A DNA stretch of 64,000 bases from Algorimicrobium hallyeonense (GCF_042657385.1 NZ_JBHSLA010000001.1:620001-684000); one strand, 5' to 3'; shown: positions 7,824 through 17,627, counted from the stretch's first letter. Notes: generated by a model from the sequence alone, not told the origin. A program made the numbers and translations.

Positions 7824-7884
7824 TGGGTTGTTTTTATTTAGGATTATGTATTTTCGTTTAATTATTAATTCTCATTTGTAAGTA

Positions 7885-8661
7885 ATGAAAAGAACAAATA
7901 CAATAGGGCTTGTATTGTCTGGAGGTGGTTACAGAGGTATTGCGCATATTGGCGTATTGAAAGCCATGAAGGAATTAGGTATTAAACCCGATTACATTTC
8001 TGGAACAAGTGCTGGTGCCATTGTTGGATCCTTATATGCTGCTGGCCATTCTTGCGATAAAATTTTTGATTTTTTCTCCAATACAGAATTGTTTACATAT
8101 CATAATTACACTTTAAAAAAGCCCGGATTAATTGATGGCTCTAAAATTGAAAACATTTTAAAAACCTATTTTAAAGAAGATAGTTTTGAAGCTTTAAAAA
8201 CACCCATGTATATTGCTACAACTGATTTAGTTCACGCTAAAACACGCTACTTTAATTCTGGCCCAATTATAAAACCCATTATAGCATCATCTTCTGTTCC
8301 TGGTGTTTTTTCACCAGTGGTTTTTAATGATTTTCTTTTATGCGATGGTGGTGTTACCAATAACTTTCCCGTGGAACCTCTATTAATTACATGTGATAAA
8401 ATTATTGGTGTATTTTTAAATTCGCTTCTAGAAACTTCAAAAGAAAAGCTAACTTCTACCAAGTCTGTTTTAGAAAGAGCGTACAAAATTACACGTGTTA
8501 ATGCTTCTGAAAATAAATTTAAATCCTGTGATGTTTTCATTGCACCTAAAGAACTAGGTAAGCATGAAATTTTCTCGAAAACACATGCCAAAGAAATTTT
8601 TGAAATGGGCTACCAAGAAGCAAAATTGCAGTTAACTGCATTTTATAAGAATTCTAAATAG
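7885..8661 (+). CDS. Patatin-like phospholipase family protein
   Basis: This predicted lipid acyl hydrolase uses a Ser-Asp dyad. The 258 residues carry the oxyanion motif SGGGYRGIAHIGVL near the N-terminus, the nucleophile elbow GTSAG (about residues 42-46) and the catalytic DGG in LCDGGVTNNFPVEPL. No signal peptide is present, so it is probably cytoplasmic or peripheral at the membrane. The product matches the short bacterial patatins (RssA/YchK-like) in length. A weak promoter (TTG, 18 bases, TATTTTCG) lies about 30 bases before the start. Confidence 0.9.
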   Translation: MKRTNTIGLVLSGGGYRGIAHIGVLKAMKELGIKPDYISGTSAGAIVGSLYAAGHSCDKIFDFFSNTELFTYHNYTLKKPGLIDGSKIENILKTYFKEDSFEALKTPMYIATTDLVHAKTRYFNSGPIIKPIIASSSVPGVFSPVVFNDFLLCDGGVTNNFPVEPLLITCDKIIGVFLNSLLETSKEKLTSTKSVLERAYKITRVNASENKFKSCDVFIAPKELGKHEIFSKTHAKEIFEMGYQEAKLQLTAFYKNSK

Positions 8662-8692
8662 TCTAGTTTTCTCTGATTTAAAAGATGTTTAA

Positions 8693-8839
8693 TTAGCCTT
8701 CCTTCGATTTTGCCATTATAGCTTTCAAGCGTTCTTTGCGCAAGGCTTTTTCGGCTTTTTTCTTATCAATTTTTCTATTGAGAAGTTTGGTGTGCTTGGC
8801 CTTATTTTTCGTGTTTTTCTGACCCTTCGGTTTTGGCAT
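8693..8839 (-). CDS. Small highly basic protein, 48 residues
   Basis: The frame opens with ATG at 8839 and ends with TAA at 8693. It starts MPKPKGQKNT and continues as an almost uninterrupted amphipathic Lys/Arg/Ala helix with KKKAEKALRKERLK, ending SKEG. About 18 of 48 residues are Lys or Arg. It has no signal peptide or membrane segment. The composition suggests RNA or ribosome binding, as in other small basic ribosome-associated proteins, but that is inference. It is the only coding candidate between the patatin gene and tamB. Confidence 0.6.
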   Translation of the reverse strand: MPKPKGQKNTKNKAKHTKLLNRKIDKKKAEKALRKERLKAIMAKSKEG

Positions 8840-9007
8840 AATAGTGATTTTATAGATCGTGTGAAATTAAATAAATAGCCTACTAAATTTCACCAATGAT
8901 AGATAAAATAGTGCTAAAAAGTATAATTTTAGTTAAATTTCCTTTAAACCGGATGTTTTACAGCTATTAATAATTGTTTTAAAGTACATTCACAAGTATT
9001 AAAATAA

Positions 9008-9015
9008 TAAATTTG
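9008..9015 (+). promoter_or_regulatory. -7 element of the tamB promoter
   Basis: TAAATTTG is a perfect TAnnTTTG, 17 bases before the TTG start of tamB. No TTG is found at the correct -33 distance. Confidence 0.4.
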
Positions 9016-9032
9016 TAATTCAGATAAATTGC

Positions 9033-12000
9033 TTGAAGGAAACGGAAAATAAAGACATACAACAGCCTACACCTAAAAAAAAGAAAGGGTTTAGATTCTT
9101 GAAAATAATCGGACGGATTATTTTAGGGATTCTTTTGCTGTTATTTTTGCTCATTCTGTTTATTCGGAGTCCTTGGGGACAAGATATTATTGTTACCAAA
9201 GCCGTTTCTTTTCTGTCTAGTAAAACTAAAACCAAAGTAGCCGTTGAAAAACTGTTTATCACCTTTGATGGCGATATACAATTAGACGGACTGTATCTGG
9301 AAGACACTAAAGGCGACACATTAATTTATTCAAAATCCTTGGAGGCTAATGTTCCATTATGGGCTTTAATTCAAGGCAATGGCATTGGTGTGGACGGTTT
9401 GGAATGGGAAGGTGTTCGCGCTAACATCACGCGAAAAGACACCATTCAAGGGTTTAATTTTCAGTTTATAATTGATGCTTTTGCAAGTGAAGAACCTACA
9501 CCCGTTGAAGCAGACACGACCTCGGCACCATTAAATATTATTTTAGGAAATTTGAATTTCAAAAATTTTGATGTGGTTTATTACGATGCCGTTACAGGAA
9601 TTGACAGTCGTTTTAAAATAGGAAAACTGTTGGCAGATATGGATAAAACCGATTTGGAAACCATGACGTTTAATGCTTCGGAATTAGAGCTCGCCGATAG
9701 CAATATTAAATTTTACCAATTACCTGTTCCTCCAACGCCAGATACCGAACCAACCACATTACCGTTAATTACCGTTGATGAAATAACGCTGACTAATGTG
9801 TTTGCGGATTACCAAAGCAAAGCCGATAACCTGGCTTTAACCGCATCCATTAAGGAGTTTTATGCTGAAGTGCCAAATATAGATTTAACTAATAAGCTTT
9901 TTGAAGTTGATGAATTTCGACTAAAAAACTCAACCATCACGCTTAAAACAGAAACGGAAAATAATGTTGTTAAGGAAAAAGTAGAAGAAGTTTCTAAAGA
10001 AATTGAAAACGAAATAATGGCATTTGAGTGGCCAGAATTACAACTCAAAATTGGAGAAATAGATTTAGAAAATAATAATTTCAGCTACTTCGTGAACAAT
10101 GAAAAAGGCAAAAAAGGTGTTTTTAATTCCAATGCTATTGTATTAACGGAAATCAATTTTCAAGCAAACACAATTCTGCTAAAAGATAAAATGGCAGAAT
10201 TAGATTTAGAAGAAGCATCTTTTAAAGAAATTTCAGGAATCGATTTAAAAAACGTGCAATTCAATCTCAATGCTTCCGATAAGAAACTGAATGTATCAGA
10301 TTTAAAGATAGCTTTAAATAAAAATGACATACAAGGAAATTTACAGTTGGACTATCCATCTTTAGCCAATTTAATAAAAGTTCCAGAGCTGTCTAAAGTC
10401 GCATTAAATTTGCCGGCATTTAAAATAGCACTTCAAGATGTATTTTTAATTCAACCAGACTTAAAATCCAATGAATATCTAAAAACCTTGAGCAAAAACC
10501 AAATTACTGGAACTATAAAAGCCAATGGTTATTTGTCAGACATTAACTTATCAAAAATGATAATTAATTGGAGTAATACAAAAATTTCAGCCAATGGAAG
10601 TATTCAAAACGTAACCAATCCTGATGCGCTAGCGTTTAATATTCCAGCTTTTTCCGCGGTTACAAAACGGTCTGATATTATAAAATTCGTAGAAGAAGAT
10701 AGTTTAGGAATTAGTCTTCCAAAGGATGTGAAATTTGCAGGAAACGCCACCGGAAACCTCAATGATATTACTGCCGAGGCAAAATTAACTACCACACAAG
10801 GGATTGCTACCATTGAAGGTATGTATAAAAATGCTGAAACTTTGGAGTTCCATGCAGATTTGGCCGTGGAGGATTATAAGCTGAATGAATTACTTAAAAA
10901 CGACCAATTGGGTGCTTTAAATTTAAAAATTGTAGCCCAAGGAAAAGGTGATAATATTAATAATCTTGATGCTAGTTTAGAAGCTACCGTTTCCAGTTTT
11001 AAATACAATAATTATGATGTAAACGATTTAAAATTAGTTGGCGATATTAAAAATGGTACTGGAAATATTACCTCTAATTATAAAGACAAAAACTTAAATG
11101 CCAATGTGTATGCTACCGTTGTTTTAGATTCCATAGCACCAGAGGTTACAGCTGAATTAGATATTATTGGAGCGGATTTACAAGCCTTGGGTCTAATGGA
11201 ACGAAACGTGAAAACAGGTATGAAAATTTATGCCGATTTTAAAGGGAATAGCAGCAATTTTGATTTAGCAACCATTGTAGATAGAGGTGTTTTTGTATAT
11301 GATGAAAAGAGTTATTTGTTAGGCGATTTGAATATGCTAGCCCACGTAAGAAAGGATACAACTTCAGTTTCTGTAAAGAATAAAATGGTCGATTTACTAT
11401 TGGAATCCAATACCGATCCAGAAACCTGGACTAAATCTTTAAGGCATCATGTATTAAGTTATTTTTATCGTGATGAAGTTGTTTCGGATAGTATTGACAA
11501 TCCCGTGAATTTAAAACTTCGTGGAAAAATTAGCCAATCGCCTATTTTGAACGAGGTGTTTGTTGTAAACATTCAAGATTTGGATACCATTCATATTGCT
11601 GTGGATTTTAAAGAAGCTGAACGGAAACTTAAAGCCAATATAACCGCACCACATATTAACTATAGTGATTATGAATTGGATAGTTTGGCGTTTTCTATGG
11701 ATACAGATTTGGAGAAATTCAATTTCAATTTGGGTTTTAATGAAATAGTTGCAGGGCCTTTAAATATTCAAAAAACGATGATTTCTGGAAATCAAATTAA
11801 TAATGAATTATCTCTAGAATTCACTGCCTACCATGATGAGGAAATTTTAACTCAAATTTTTAGTGGGATTACTGGCACAAGTGAGGAATTACGATTCCAT
11901 GTGGAACCAGCTAATTTAACTATAAATAAACAATCTTGGAATATACCAGAAGCTAATGAAATGCTTATTTATCCAAATAAACTGGAATTTAATGCCTTTA

Positions 12001-14147
12001 AATTCAGCAAAGGAAATCAGGCGTTTGAAATTACAGACAAACTTCCAAATATAGATAAAGATCATGTTGCCGTCGATTTTAAGAATTTTAAATTAAGTGA
12101 ATTTTTAAGCTATTTTAATCCAGATGATAAGATTGCTTCTGGCGACTTAAATGGTGATTTTATTTTAGAAGAACCTTTTGGAAACACTGGAATTGTTGCG
12201 GATTTAGATATCTCAAAATTACAATTTATGGATGTTAATTTAGGGACTTTTACCGTAGATGCACAATCCTTGAATAATGATAGTTATGATTTTAATGCCA
12301 AAATGAAAGGAGGCGAAATTGATTTAGATTTAAAAGGCGATTATATAGCGAGTCAATCGGGTGCGGAACTAAATCTTAATTTAGATATTAACCAGTTTAA
12401 TATGGCGGCTTTAAATGGTTTCTCTCAAGGTGAAATAACCGAAACCGATGGGTATTTTACTGGTAATTTTAAATTAAGTGGTACAACTAGAGAACCAAAA
12501 TACACTGGGCAATTAGAATTTAACGATGCAGATTTTAAAGTGGCCATGTTCAATTCGGCTTTCACACTACAAAATGAAACCTTGAATATTGATAATTCTG
12601 GATTGTCCATGACTAATTTTACCATTCAGGATGAAAACCAAAACACTTTTGAAATGTCTGGAAAAATTGGCACCGAAAATTTCATTAATCCAACTTTCGA
12701 CTTACAAGTCACGGCCAATGATTTTCAAGTTCTTAATGCTACAAAAGAAGACAATGATTTTCTATATGGAAATGCCAGTTTTGCTGGGAGTGCTAAAATA
12801 ACTGGCGATTTACAAGTGCCCAAAATAGACATGGACATGACCATAAGTTCAGATACGGATGTTACTTATATTTTACCGTCAGCTACGGTAAATGTGGAAG
12901 AGCGTGATGGTGTTGTTGTGTTTGTAAATCGGGAAAATCCAGATGCTATTTTAACTAGAACAACAGAAAAAACAGCAACTATAAAAGGTTTGGATATTGC
13001 AGCACTTTTAAAAATAGGAAAAGAAGCAACCGTAACGATTATTTTGGATGAGCAAACAGGCGATAATTTTAAAGTATCTGGTGAAGGTGATTTTAATATG
13101 ACCATGAACCCAAATGGGAATGTTAGACTTTCAGGTGTTTACGAAGTTTTATCTGGTCATTATGAATTAAATTTATATAAAATAGTAAACCGAAAATTTA
13201 ATTTGGTTCCAGGTAGTCGTGTTACATGGTCTGGGGATCCTTTTGATGCAAAACTAGATGTTAAAGCAGTTTATCAAGTAGAAGCATCGGCTTCACCATT
13301 AATGGCTCCTGTTTATTCAGGAAGTGACCCGGCCGTTAAAGGGAAATTCAGACAAGTGTTGCCTTATTATGTGTTTTTAAATATTTCAGGACAGCTTATG
13401 GAACCTGAAATTGCCTTCAATTTGGATATGCCAGAGGAAGAACAAGGTGCAATTGGTGGACAGGTATATGGTAGAATTCAGCAATTAAATAATCAGGAGG
13501 ATGAATTAAATCGTCAAGTTTTTTCACTTTTAGTGTTGAATCGTTTTTACCCAGATCCCGGTAGCGATGGTAGTTCTGGAGGCGTGGCTTCCATAGCACG
13601 AGATAATTTAAACGATGCCGTAGCAGATCAGCTTAATATGTTTTCCGATAAATTATTAGGAAATTCTGGTTTCGAACTCGATTTTGGACTAAATAGTTTT
13701 ACGGATTACCAAGGCACATCACCGCAACAACGTACGCAATTAGATATTGCAGCACAGCAAAAATTATTTGATGATCGTTTAATTGTACGTGTTGGTAGCG
13801 AAGTAGATATTGAAGGAAGCAGTTCTACTGGCGAAGAAACGCCAATAATTGGTAATGTAAGTATCGAGTATTTGCTAACTGAAAGTGGTCGTTATCGTTT
13901 AAAAGGTTTTAGTAGAAATGAATTTGAAAACGTAATTGATGGGCAAACCGTAGTGAGTGGAATAGCCTTAATTTTCACACAGGAATTTAATAAGTATAAT
14001 GAACTTTGGGATGCCTTGTTTAAATCTGAAACAGAAAAAGAAAAGGCTGAAAAAGCGAAAAAAGAAGCTGAAAAGCAAGCTGCTAAAGAAAAAAGGAAGA
14101 AAAAAGAAGAAGCTACTAATAATAGCATTGAAGAAAAAAAGAACTAA
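9033..14147 (+). CDS. tamB: Translocation/assembly module TamB
   Basis: At 1704 residues this is the largest gene in the window. An inner-membrane anchor lies at about residues 25-46 (IIGRIILGILLLLFLLILF). It is followed by a very long AsmA/TamB-type beta-rich region that should span the periplasm as a hydrophobic groove, and the conserved DUF490/TamB C-terminal domain (about 1250-1660, with FKVSGEGDFNMTMNPNGNVRLSGVYEV). TamB proteins help lipid transport or outer-membrane protein assembly with a BamA-family partner; tamL follows 26 bases later. The start is TTG at 9033, since no ATG keeps the N-terminal basic region. A charged Lys/Glu tail of about 40 residues ends the protein. Confidence 0.93.
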   Translation: MKETENKDIQQPTPKKKKGFRFLKIIGRIILGILLLLFLLILFIRSPWGQDIIVTKAVSFLSSKTKTKVAVEKLFITFDGDIQLDGLYLEDTKGDTLIYSKSLEANVPLWALIQGNGIGVDGLEWEGVRANITRKDTIQGFNFQFIIDAFASEEPTPVEADTTSAPLNIILGNLNFKNFDVVYYDAVTGIDSRFKIGKLLADMDKTDLETMTFNASELELADSNIKFYQLPVPPTPDTEPTTLPLITVDEITLTNVFADYQSKADNLALTASIKEFYAEVPNIDLTNKLFEVDEFRLKNSTITLKTETENNVVKEKVEEVSKEIENEIMAFEWPELQLKIGEIDLENNNFSYFVNNEKGKKGVFNSNAIVLTEINFQANTILLKDKMAELDLEEASFKEISGIDLKNVQFNLNASDKKLNVSDLKIALNKNDIQGNLQLDYPSLANLIKVPELSKVALNLPAFKIALQDVFLIQPDLKSNEYLKTLSKNQITGTIKANGYLSDINLSKMIINWSNTKISANGSIQNVTNPDALAFNIPAFSAVTKRSDIIKFVEEDSLGISLPKDVKFAGNATGNLNDITAEAKLTTTQGIATIEGMYKNAETLEFHADLAVEDYKLNELLKNDQLGALNLKIVAQGKGDNINNLDASLEATVSSFKYNNYDVNDLKLVGDIKNGTGNITSNYKDKNLNANVYATVVLDSIAPEVTAELDIIGADLQALGLMERNVKTGMKIYADFKGNSSNFDLATIVDRGVFVYDEKSYLLGDLNMLAHVRKDTTSVSVKNKMVDLLLESNTDPETWTKSLRHHVLSYFYRDEVVSDSIDNPVNLKLRGKISQSPILNEVFVVNIQDLDTIHIAVDFKEAERKLKANITAPHINYSDYELDSLAFSMDTDLEKFNFNLGFNEIVAGPLNIQKTMISGNQINNELSLEFTAYHDEEILTQIFSGITGTSEELRFHVEPANLTINKQSWNIPEANEMLIYPNKLEFNAFKFSKGNQAFEITDKLPNIDKDHVAVDFKNFKLSEFLSYFNPDDKIASGDLNGDFILEEPFGNTGIVADLDISKLQFMDVNLGTFTVDAQSLNNDSYDFNAKMKGGEIDLDLKGDYIASQSGAELNLNLDINQFNMAALNGFSQGEITETDGYFTGNFKLSGTTREPKYTGQLEFNDADFKVAMFNSAFTLQNETLNIDNSGLSMTNFTIQDENQNTFEMSGKIGTENFINPTFDLQVTANDFQVLNATKEDNDFLYGNASFAGSAKITGDLQVPKIDMDMTISSDTDVTYILPSATVNVEERDGVVVFVNRENPDAILTRTTEKTATIKGLDIAALLKIGKEATVTIILDEQTGDNFKVSGEGDFNMTMNPNGNVRLSGVYEVLSGHYELNLYKIVNRKFNLVPGSRVTWSGDPFDAKLDVKAVYQVEASASPLMAPVYSGSDPAVKGKFRQVLPYYVFLNISGQLMEPEIAFNLDMPEEEQGAIGGQVYGRIQQLNNQEDELNRQVFSLLVLNRFYPDPGSDGSSGGVASIARDNLNDAVADQLNMFSDKLLGNSGFELDFGLNSFTDYQGTSPQQRTQLDIAAQQKLFDDRLIVRVGSEVDIEGSSSTGEETPIIGNVSIEYLLTESGRYRLKGFSRNEFENVIDGQTVVSGIALIFTQEFNKYNELWDALFKSETEKEKAEKAKKEAEKQAAKEKRKKKEEATNNSIEEKKN

Positions 14148-14173
14148 AAGCGCGATAAATAAAATAGTATAAA

Positions 14174-16459
14174 TTGAAACCGTACCAAACATTTAAACAC
14201 ATTTGTATGCTTATTTGGATAGGGAGTTTTTACTCTTGTAGCATAACTAAGCAGATTCCAGAAGATGAACGTTTGTACACAGGCGCTACGCTTACCATTG
14301 AGTCTGATAGTACTATTGTAAACGAATCAGGTTTGAAATCTGAATTAGAATCGGTTTTACGTCCGGAACCAAATTCCACCTTTTTGGGTATGCATCTTGG
14401 CTTGTATTACTATTATAAAAATCAGAAAGAAAAACCTGGATTTATTAATCGTTGGCTCTACAAACAGTTTGGTGAAGAACCCGTTTATCAATCGGATGTG
14501 GAAGCTTATGAAATTGAAACCTTGTTATTAAACCGATTAGAAAACAGAGGTTTTTTCTACAGTCGTGCAGCTTCAGCTTTTGAAGAAACTGAAAATAAAG
14601 CCTCATTAAATTATACGGTTACTGTTCCAAAACCATACAGAATGGCTAGCTATAAAATGGATTCCATGCCAGATAGTATGGATGACATTATGAAAACATT
14701 AGTTTCTGAATCACCTTTAGAATCTGGTATGCGTTTTGATTTAAATAAAATGAAACTAGAGCGGCAACGGTTAGATAAGGAACTCAAGGCAAAAGGCTAT
14801 TATAATTTTAATGATAATTTTTTAATTTTTGAAGCAGACACAAATCAATATTCTAATAAAAACTTCGACTTATTCTTAAAATTAAAAAACGAAGTGCCTA
14901 AAAAAAGTTTGATTCCTTATAAAATTTCAAAAGTTAATGTGTATCCAAATTATGAAGGCGTAGATTCTATCCAAACACCCTCAACTACAAGGTATAATGA
15001 TAAAAATTTTATTCAAAAAGAAACGTTTTTTAAACCCAAATATTTAGATCCATTTATAACTTTAGAAGAAGGTAATTATTATAATCCCAAAGATTCTCGA
15101 AACACTGCCAGACGACTTTCCACCATTGGTGCCTATAAATACGTAAATATTCAATATAAGGAAGTGGATACCTTGGCTGATGATAATTTAGGAGAGTTAG
15201 AAGCTACTATTTATTTGTCACCATTAAATAAACGTGCGCTTCGTGCAGAGCTTCAGGTTGTAACTAAATCTAATAGTTTTGCTGGTCCTGCCTTAACACT
15301 AACTTTAAGTAATAGAAATTTATTTGGAGGTGGTGAAACCTATAATATTACACCTAAAATAGGGTACGAAAAACAATTAGGAGGTGGTCAAAATTCTGGT
15401 AATAGTAGTTTAGAGTTAGGGTTGCACAACGAGCTTATTTTTCCCCGAGTCCTTTTCCCTATTAAGATAAATGAGGATTTTTTCGAATATTCCATTCCTA
15501 AAACAAAAACCTCTTTAAGTATTGATTATTTAGATAGAAGCGATTTATATACCTTACTATCAGGAACAGCTTTATTTGGTTATTCATGGGATGCCAATAG
15601 GTATGTAACTCATGAAATTAATCCAATATCATTAAGTTATACAGAACTTTTAAATACCACGCCAGAATTTGAAGATATACTAGAAAATGATCCTTTTTTA
15701 AGACGCAGTTTTGAGCAGCAGTTTATAGCTGGATTAACTTATGCATTTACTTATAACGAAATGATAAATGCCCAATTAAAACATCAATTTTATTTTAATT
15801 TCACCTTTGATATTGCTGGAAATACTATTAGTTTATTTGGTAAAGATCAAGGAACGGAAAGCCCAAAAACATTTCTAGGCTTTGAATATGCACAATATGC
15901 TAAAGCAGATGTTGATTTTCATTATCATTTTAACTTTGGTAAAGAACAAGTTATTGCAGCAAGGCTTTTTGGTGGTTATGGTTTGGCTTATGGAAACTCT
16001 GATGTTATTCCTTTTGTAAAACAGTATTATTCTGGTGGTCCATATAGTGTTCGTGCCTTTAATATTAGATCTTTAGGTCCAGGAACCTATAACCCAAATT
16101 CAGATACAACTGACGGCGATATTGTTTTCGATAAAACAGGAAATATAAGACTCGAAGCCAATGTAGAATACCGCTTTCCTATTGTATCATTTTTAAAAGG
16201 AGCCGTTTTTGCCGATGCTGGAAACATCTGGAACTCTAAAGAAAACCCTATTTATAATGGGAAAGATAAATTTGGAAGTGGATTTATTAGTGAGCTTGGA
16301 ATGGGAGCAGGAATAGGCCTTCGTGTGGATATACAAAGTTTTGTAATTCGTTTTGATTTGGCTGCACCTTTTCATGATCCAGCATTACCGAAAGGAGAAC
16401 GTTTTAATTTTGATGTTGGTTCTCCTATATTAAATTTTGCTATTGGATATCCATTTTAG
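14174..16459 (+). CDS. tamL: TamL, BamA-family outer membrane lipoprotein
   Basis: The 761-residue protein begins with a lipoprotein signal (lipobox FYSC, Cys about residue 22), the hallmark of the Bacteroidota version of TamA. POTRA-like repeats cover the N-terminal half, followed by a 16-strand barrel with the conserved segment GGPYSVRAFNIRSLGPG (lid loop R) and VEYRFPIV. It ends in ...NFAIGYPF with the expected C-terminal Phe. It partners TamB, encoded just upstream. The start is TTG at 14174, the second non-ATG start in this operon. Confidence 0.93.
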   Translation: MKPYQTFKHICMLIWIGSFYSCSITKQIPEDERLYTGATLTIESDSTIVNESGLKSELESVLRPEPNSTFLGMHLGLYYYYKNQKEKPGFINRWLYKQFGEEPVYQSDVEAYEIETLLLNRLENRGFFYSRAASAFEETENKASLNYTVTVPKPYRMASYKMDSMPDSMDDIMKTLVSESPLESGMRFDLNKMKLERQRLDKELKAKGYYNFNDNFLIFEADTNQYSNKNFDLFLKLKNEVPKKSLIPYKISKVNVYPNYEGVDSIQTPSTTRYNDKNFIQKETFFKPKYLDPFITLEEGNYYNPKDSRNTARRLSTIGAYKYVNIQYKEVDTLADDNLGELEATIYLSPLNKRALRAELQVVTKSNSFAGPALTLTLSNRNLFGGGETYNITPKIGYEKQLGGGQNSGNSSLELGLHNELIFPRVLFPIKINEDFFEYSIPKTKTSLSIDYLDRSDLYTLLSGTALFGYSWDANRYVTHEINPISLSYTELLNTTPEFEDILENDPFLRRSFEQQFIAGLTYAFTYNEMINAQLKHQFYFNFTFDIAGNTISLFGKDQGTESPKTFLGFEYAQYAKADVDFHYHFNFGKEQVIAARLFGGYGLAYGNSDVIPFVKQYYSGGPYSVRAFNIRSLGPGTYNPNSDTTDGDIVFDKTGNIRLEANVEYRFPIVSFLKGAVFADAGNIWNSKENPIYNGKDKFGSGFISELGMGAGIGLRVDIQSFVIRFDLAAPFHDPALPKGERFNFDVGSPILNFAIGYPF

Positions 16460-16680
16460 AGATATTATAAATTTTACTATTGGGATATCGTACCATCAAG
16501 CGATTATTGGTTTGTGTTAACTTACTAGGAATTTGGGCAAATCAAACAATTTAAGTCTCATTTTTCATTAAAGCGCTAATTCTTTTCAAATAAAATAGTA
16601 TATTCATTCGTTTATAAAGACGTTCATGTTTTAATAACTAACGTGATAACAATTATTTAAAGGTTGTTGTCGATAAATTA
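16460..16680. other. AT-rich spacer, nothing recognised
   Basis: This downstream flank of tamL shows no open frame, terminator or repeat that I can support. Confidence 0.5.
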
Positions 16681-16711
16681 TTGAATTTATTTTTAAAAAA
16701 ACATATATTTG
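16681..16711 (+). promoter_or_regulatory. Strong Bacteroidota promoter far upstream of the PID-CTERM gene
   Basis: TTG (16681-16683), a 20-base spacer and a perfect TATATTTG (16704-16711). It predicts a transcript starting near 16716, about 124 bases before the next ATG. Confidence 0.5.
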
Positions 16712-16715
16712 ATTT

Positions 16716-16746
16716 TTGTAGGGTAATTTAGAGATTGACTCTACAA
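16716..16746 (+). ncRNA. Possible structured leader or small RNA
   Basis: TTGTAGGGT (16716-16724) pairs with ACTCTACAA (16738-16746), nine pairs with one G-U around a 13-base loop. The hairpin lies right at the predicted 5' end of the transcript from the promoter at 16681. It could be a 5' stabilising leader or the start of a small RNA ending before 16830. No known riboswitch is recognised. Confidence 0.3.
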
Positions 16747-16803
16747 GAATACACTTTATCGAAGTTTTTTGCACTTAATAGATGTTTTTTTAATCAATAA
16801 ATT

Positions 16804-16832
16804 TTGTTAAGCCAGTTTTTTTTATACATTTA
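16804..16832 (+). promoter_or_regulatory. Proximal promoter of the PID-CTERM gene
   Basis: TTG (16804-16806), an 18-base spacer and TACATTTA (16825-16832, one mismatch) lie 7 bases before the ATG. It would give a very short leader. Confidence 0.4.
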
Positions 16833-16839
16833 CCGCTGA

Positions 16840-17031
16840 ATGAAGTCACAAAACACAAAAATAGTTGCCTCAATCTTATTTTTATTAATAAGTTTTGTTT
16901 GTTTTTCACAAACGGTGCCACCACCGCCGCAACCACCGCCGCCACCGGGTTTACCTATTGATGGCGGTATTGTTATGGGGTTAATTTCAGGTTTATTCTA
17001 TGGCGTATACAGACTTTTTAAAGCTAAATAG
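16840..17031 (+). CDS. PID-CTERM sorting-domain protein (minimal)
   Basis: The 63-residue product has a signal peptide (residues 1-23, ending VCFSQ), a polyproline stretch VPPPPQPPPPPGLPID, then a hydrophobic helix GIVMGLISGLFYGVYRLF and a basic end (KAK). The proline run, the PID-GG motif, a Gly-rich helix and terminal Lys match the PID-CTERM putative sorting signal of Bacteroidota. Here almost the entire mature protein is the sorting signal. Two candidate promoters lie upstream. The processing enzyme is not encoded in this window. Confidence 0.75.
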   Translation: MKSQNTKIVASILFLLISFVCFSQTVPPPPQPPPPPGLPIDGGIVMGLISGLFYGVYRLFKAK

Positions 17032-17036
17032 TTTCG

Positions 17037-17627
17037 TTATTTGTTCAATTCAAAAAGCTTCGAAACATACTTTCCAATAACGTCAAATTCTAAATTTACT
17101 ACCGTTCCAACTTTAAAAGTGTTAAAGTTTGTAAATTCATAGGTGTAAGGAATAATAGCCACACTAAAACTATTTTTTGCCGAATTTACTACGGTTAAAC
17201 TCACCCCATTAATTGTAATTGAGCCTTTTTCAATTGTAATATTATTTAGTGTTTCATCATATTCAAACGTAAAAATCCAACTTCCAGCCGCTTCTTCAAC
17301 TGCTGTACAAATTGCTGTTTGATCTACATGTCCTTGAACCATATGGCCATCTAAACGCGCTCCTAATTTCATTGCACGCTCTAAATTAACCGAATCCCCA
17401 ACTTGTAAGTCTGAAATGTTTGTTTTTTTTATGGTTTCATTAATAGCTGTTACTGTATAGTTTTTGCCATCAATTTTAACAACTGTTAAACAGATACCGT
17501 TGTGCGCCACACTCTGATCTATTTTTAATTCAGAAGTTATATTAGAGCTAACCGTAATATGCAGATTTTGGTCTTCTTTTTCTATTTGTTGGATGGTGCC
17601 AATATCTTCTATGATGCCAGTGAACAT
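17037..17627 (-). CDS. ribE: Riboflavin synthase alpha chain
   Basis: This enzyme dismutates two 6,7-dimethyl-8-ribityllumazines to riboflavin. The 196 residues form the expected tandem lumazine-binding repeats: MFTGIIEDIG at the N-terminus with VAHNGICLTVV in repeat one, and GSITINGVSLTVV in repeat two, joined by GHMVQGHVDQ. A short C-terminal helix trimerises the protein. It is convergent with the PID-CTERM gene (5-base gap) and divergent from pdxA, with closely packed promoters between. Confidence 0.95.
   Translation of the reverse strand: MFTGIIEDIGTIQQIEKEDQNLHITVSSNITSELKIDQSVAHNGICLTVVKIDGKNYTVTAINETIKKTNISDLQVGDSVNLERAMKLGARLDGHMVQGHVDQTAICTAVEEAAGSWIFTFEYDETLNNITIEKGSITINGVSLTVVNSAKNSFSVAIIPYTYEFTNFNTFKVGTVVNLEFDVIGKYVSKLFELNK

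Noticed and set aside
9033..14147. Several open frames on the minus strand within tamB
   Set aside because: They are shadows of a strongly supported gene, with no start signals or recognisable domains.
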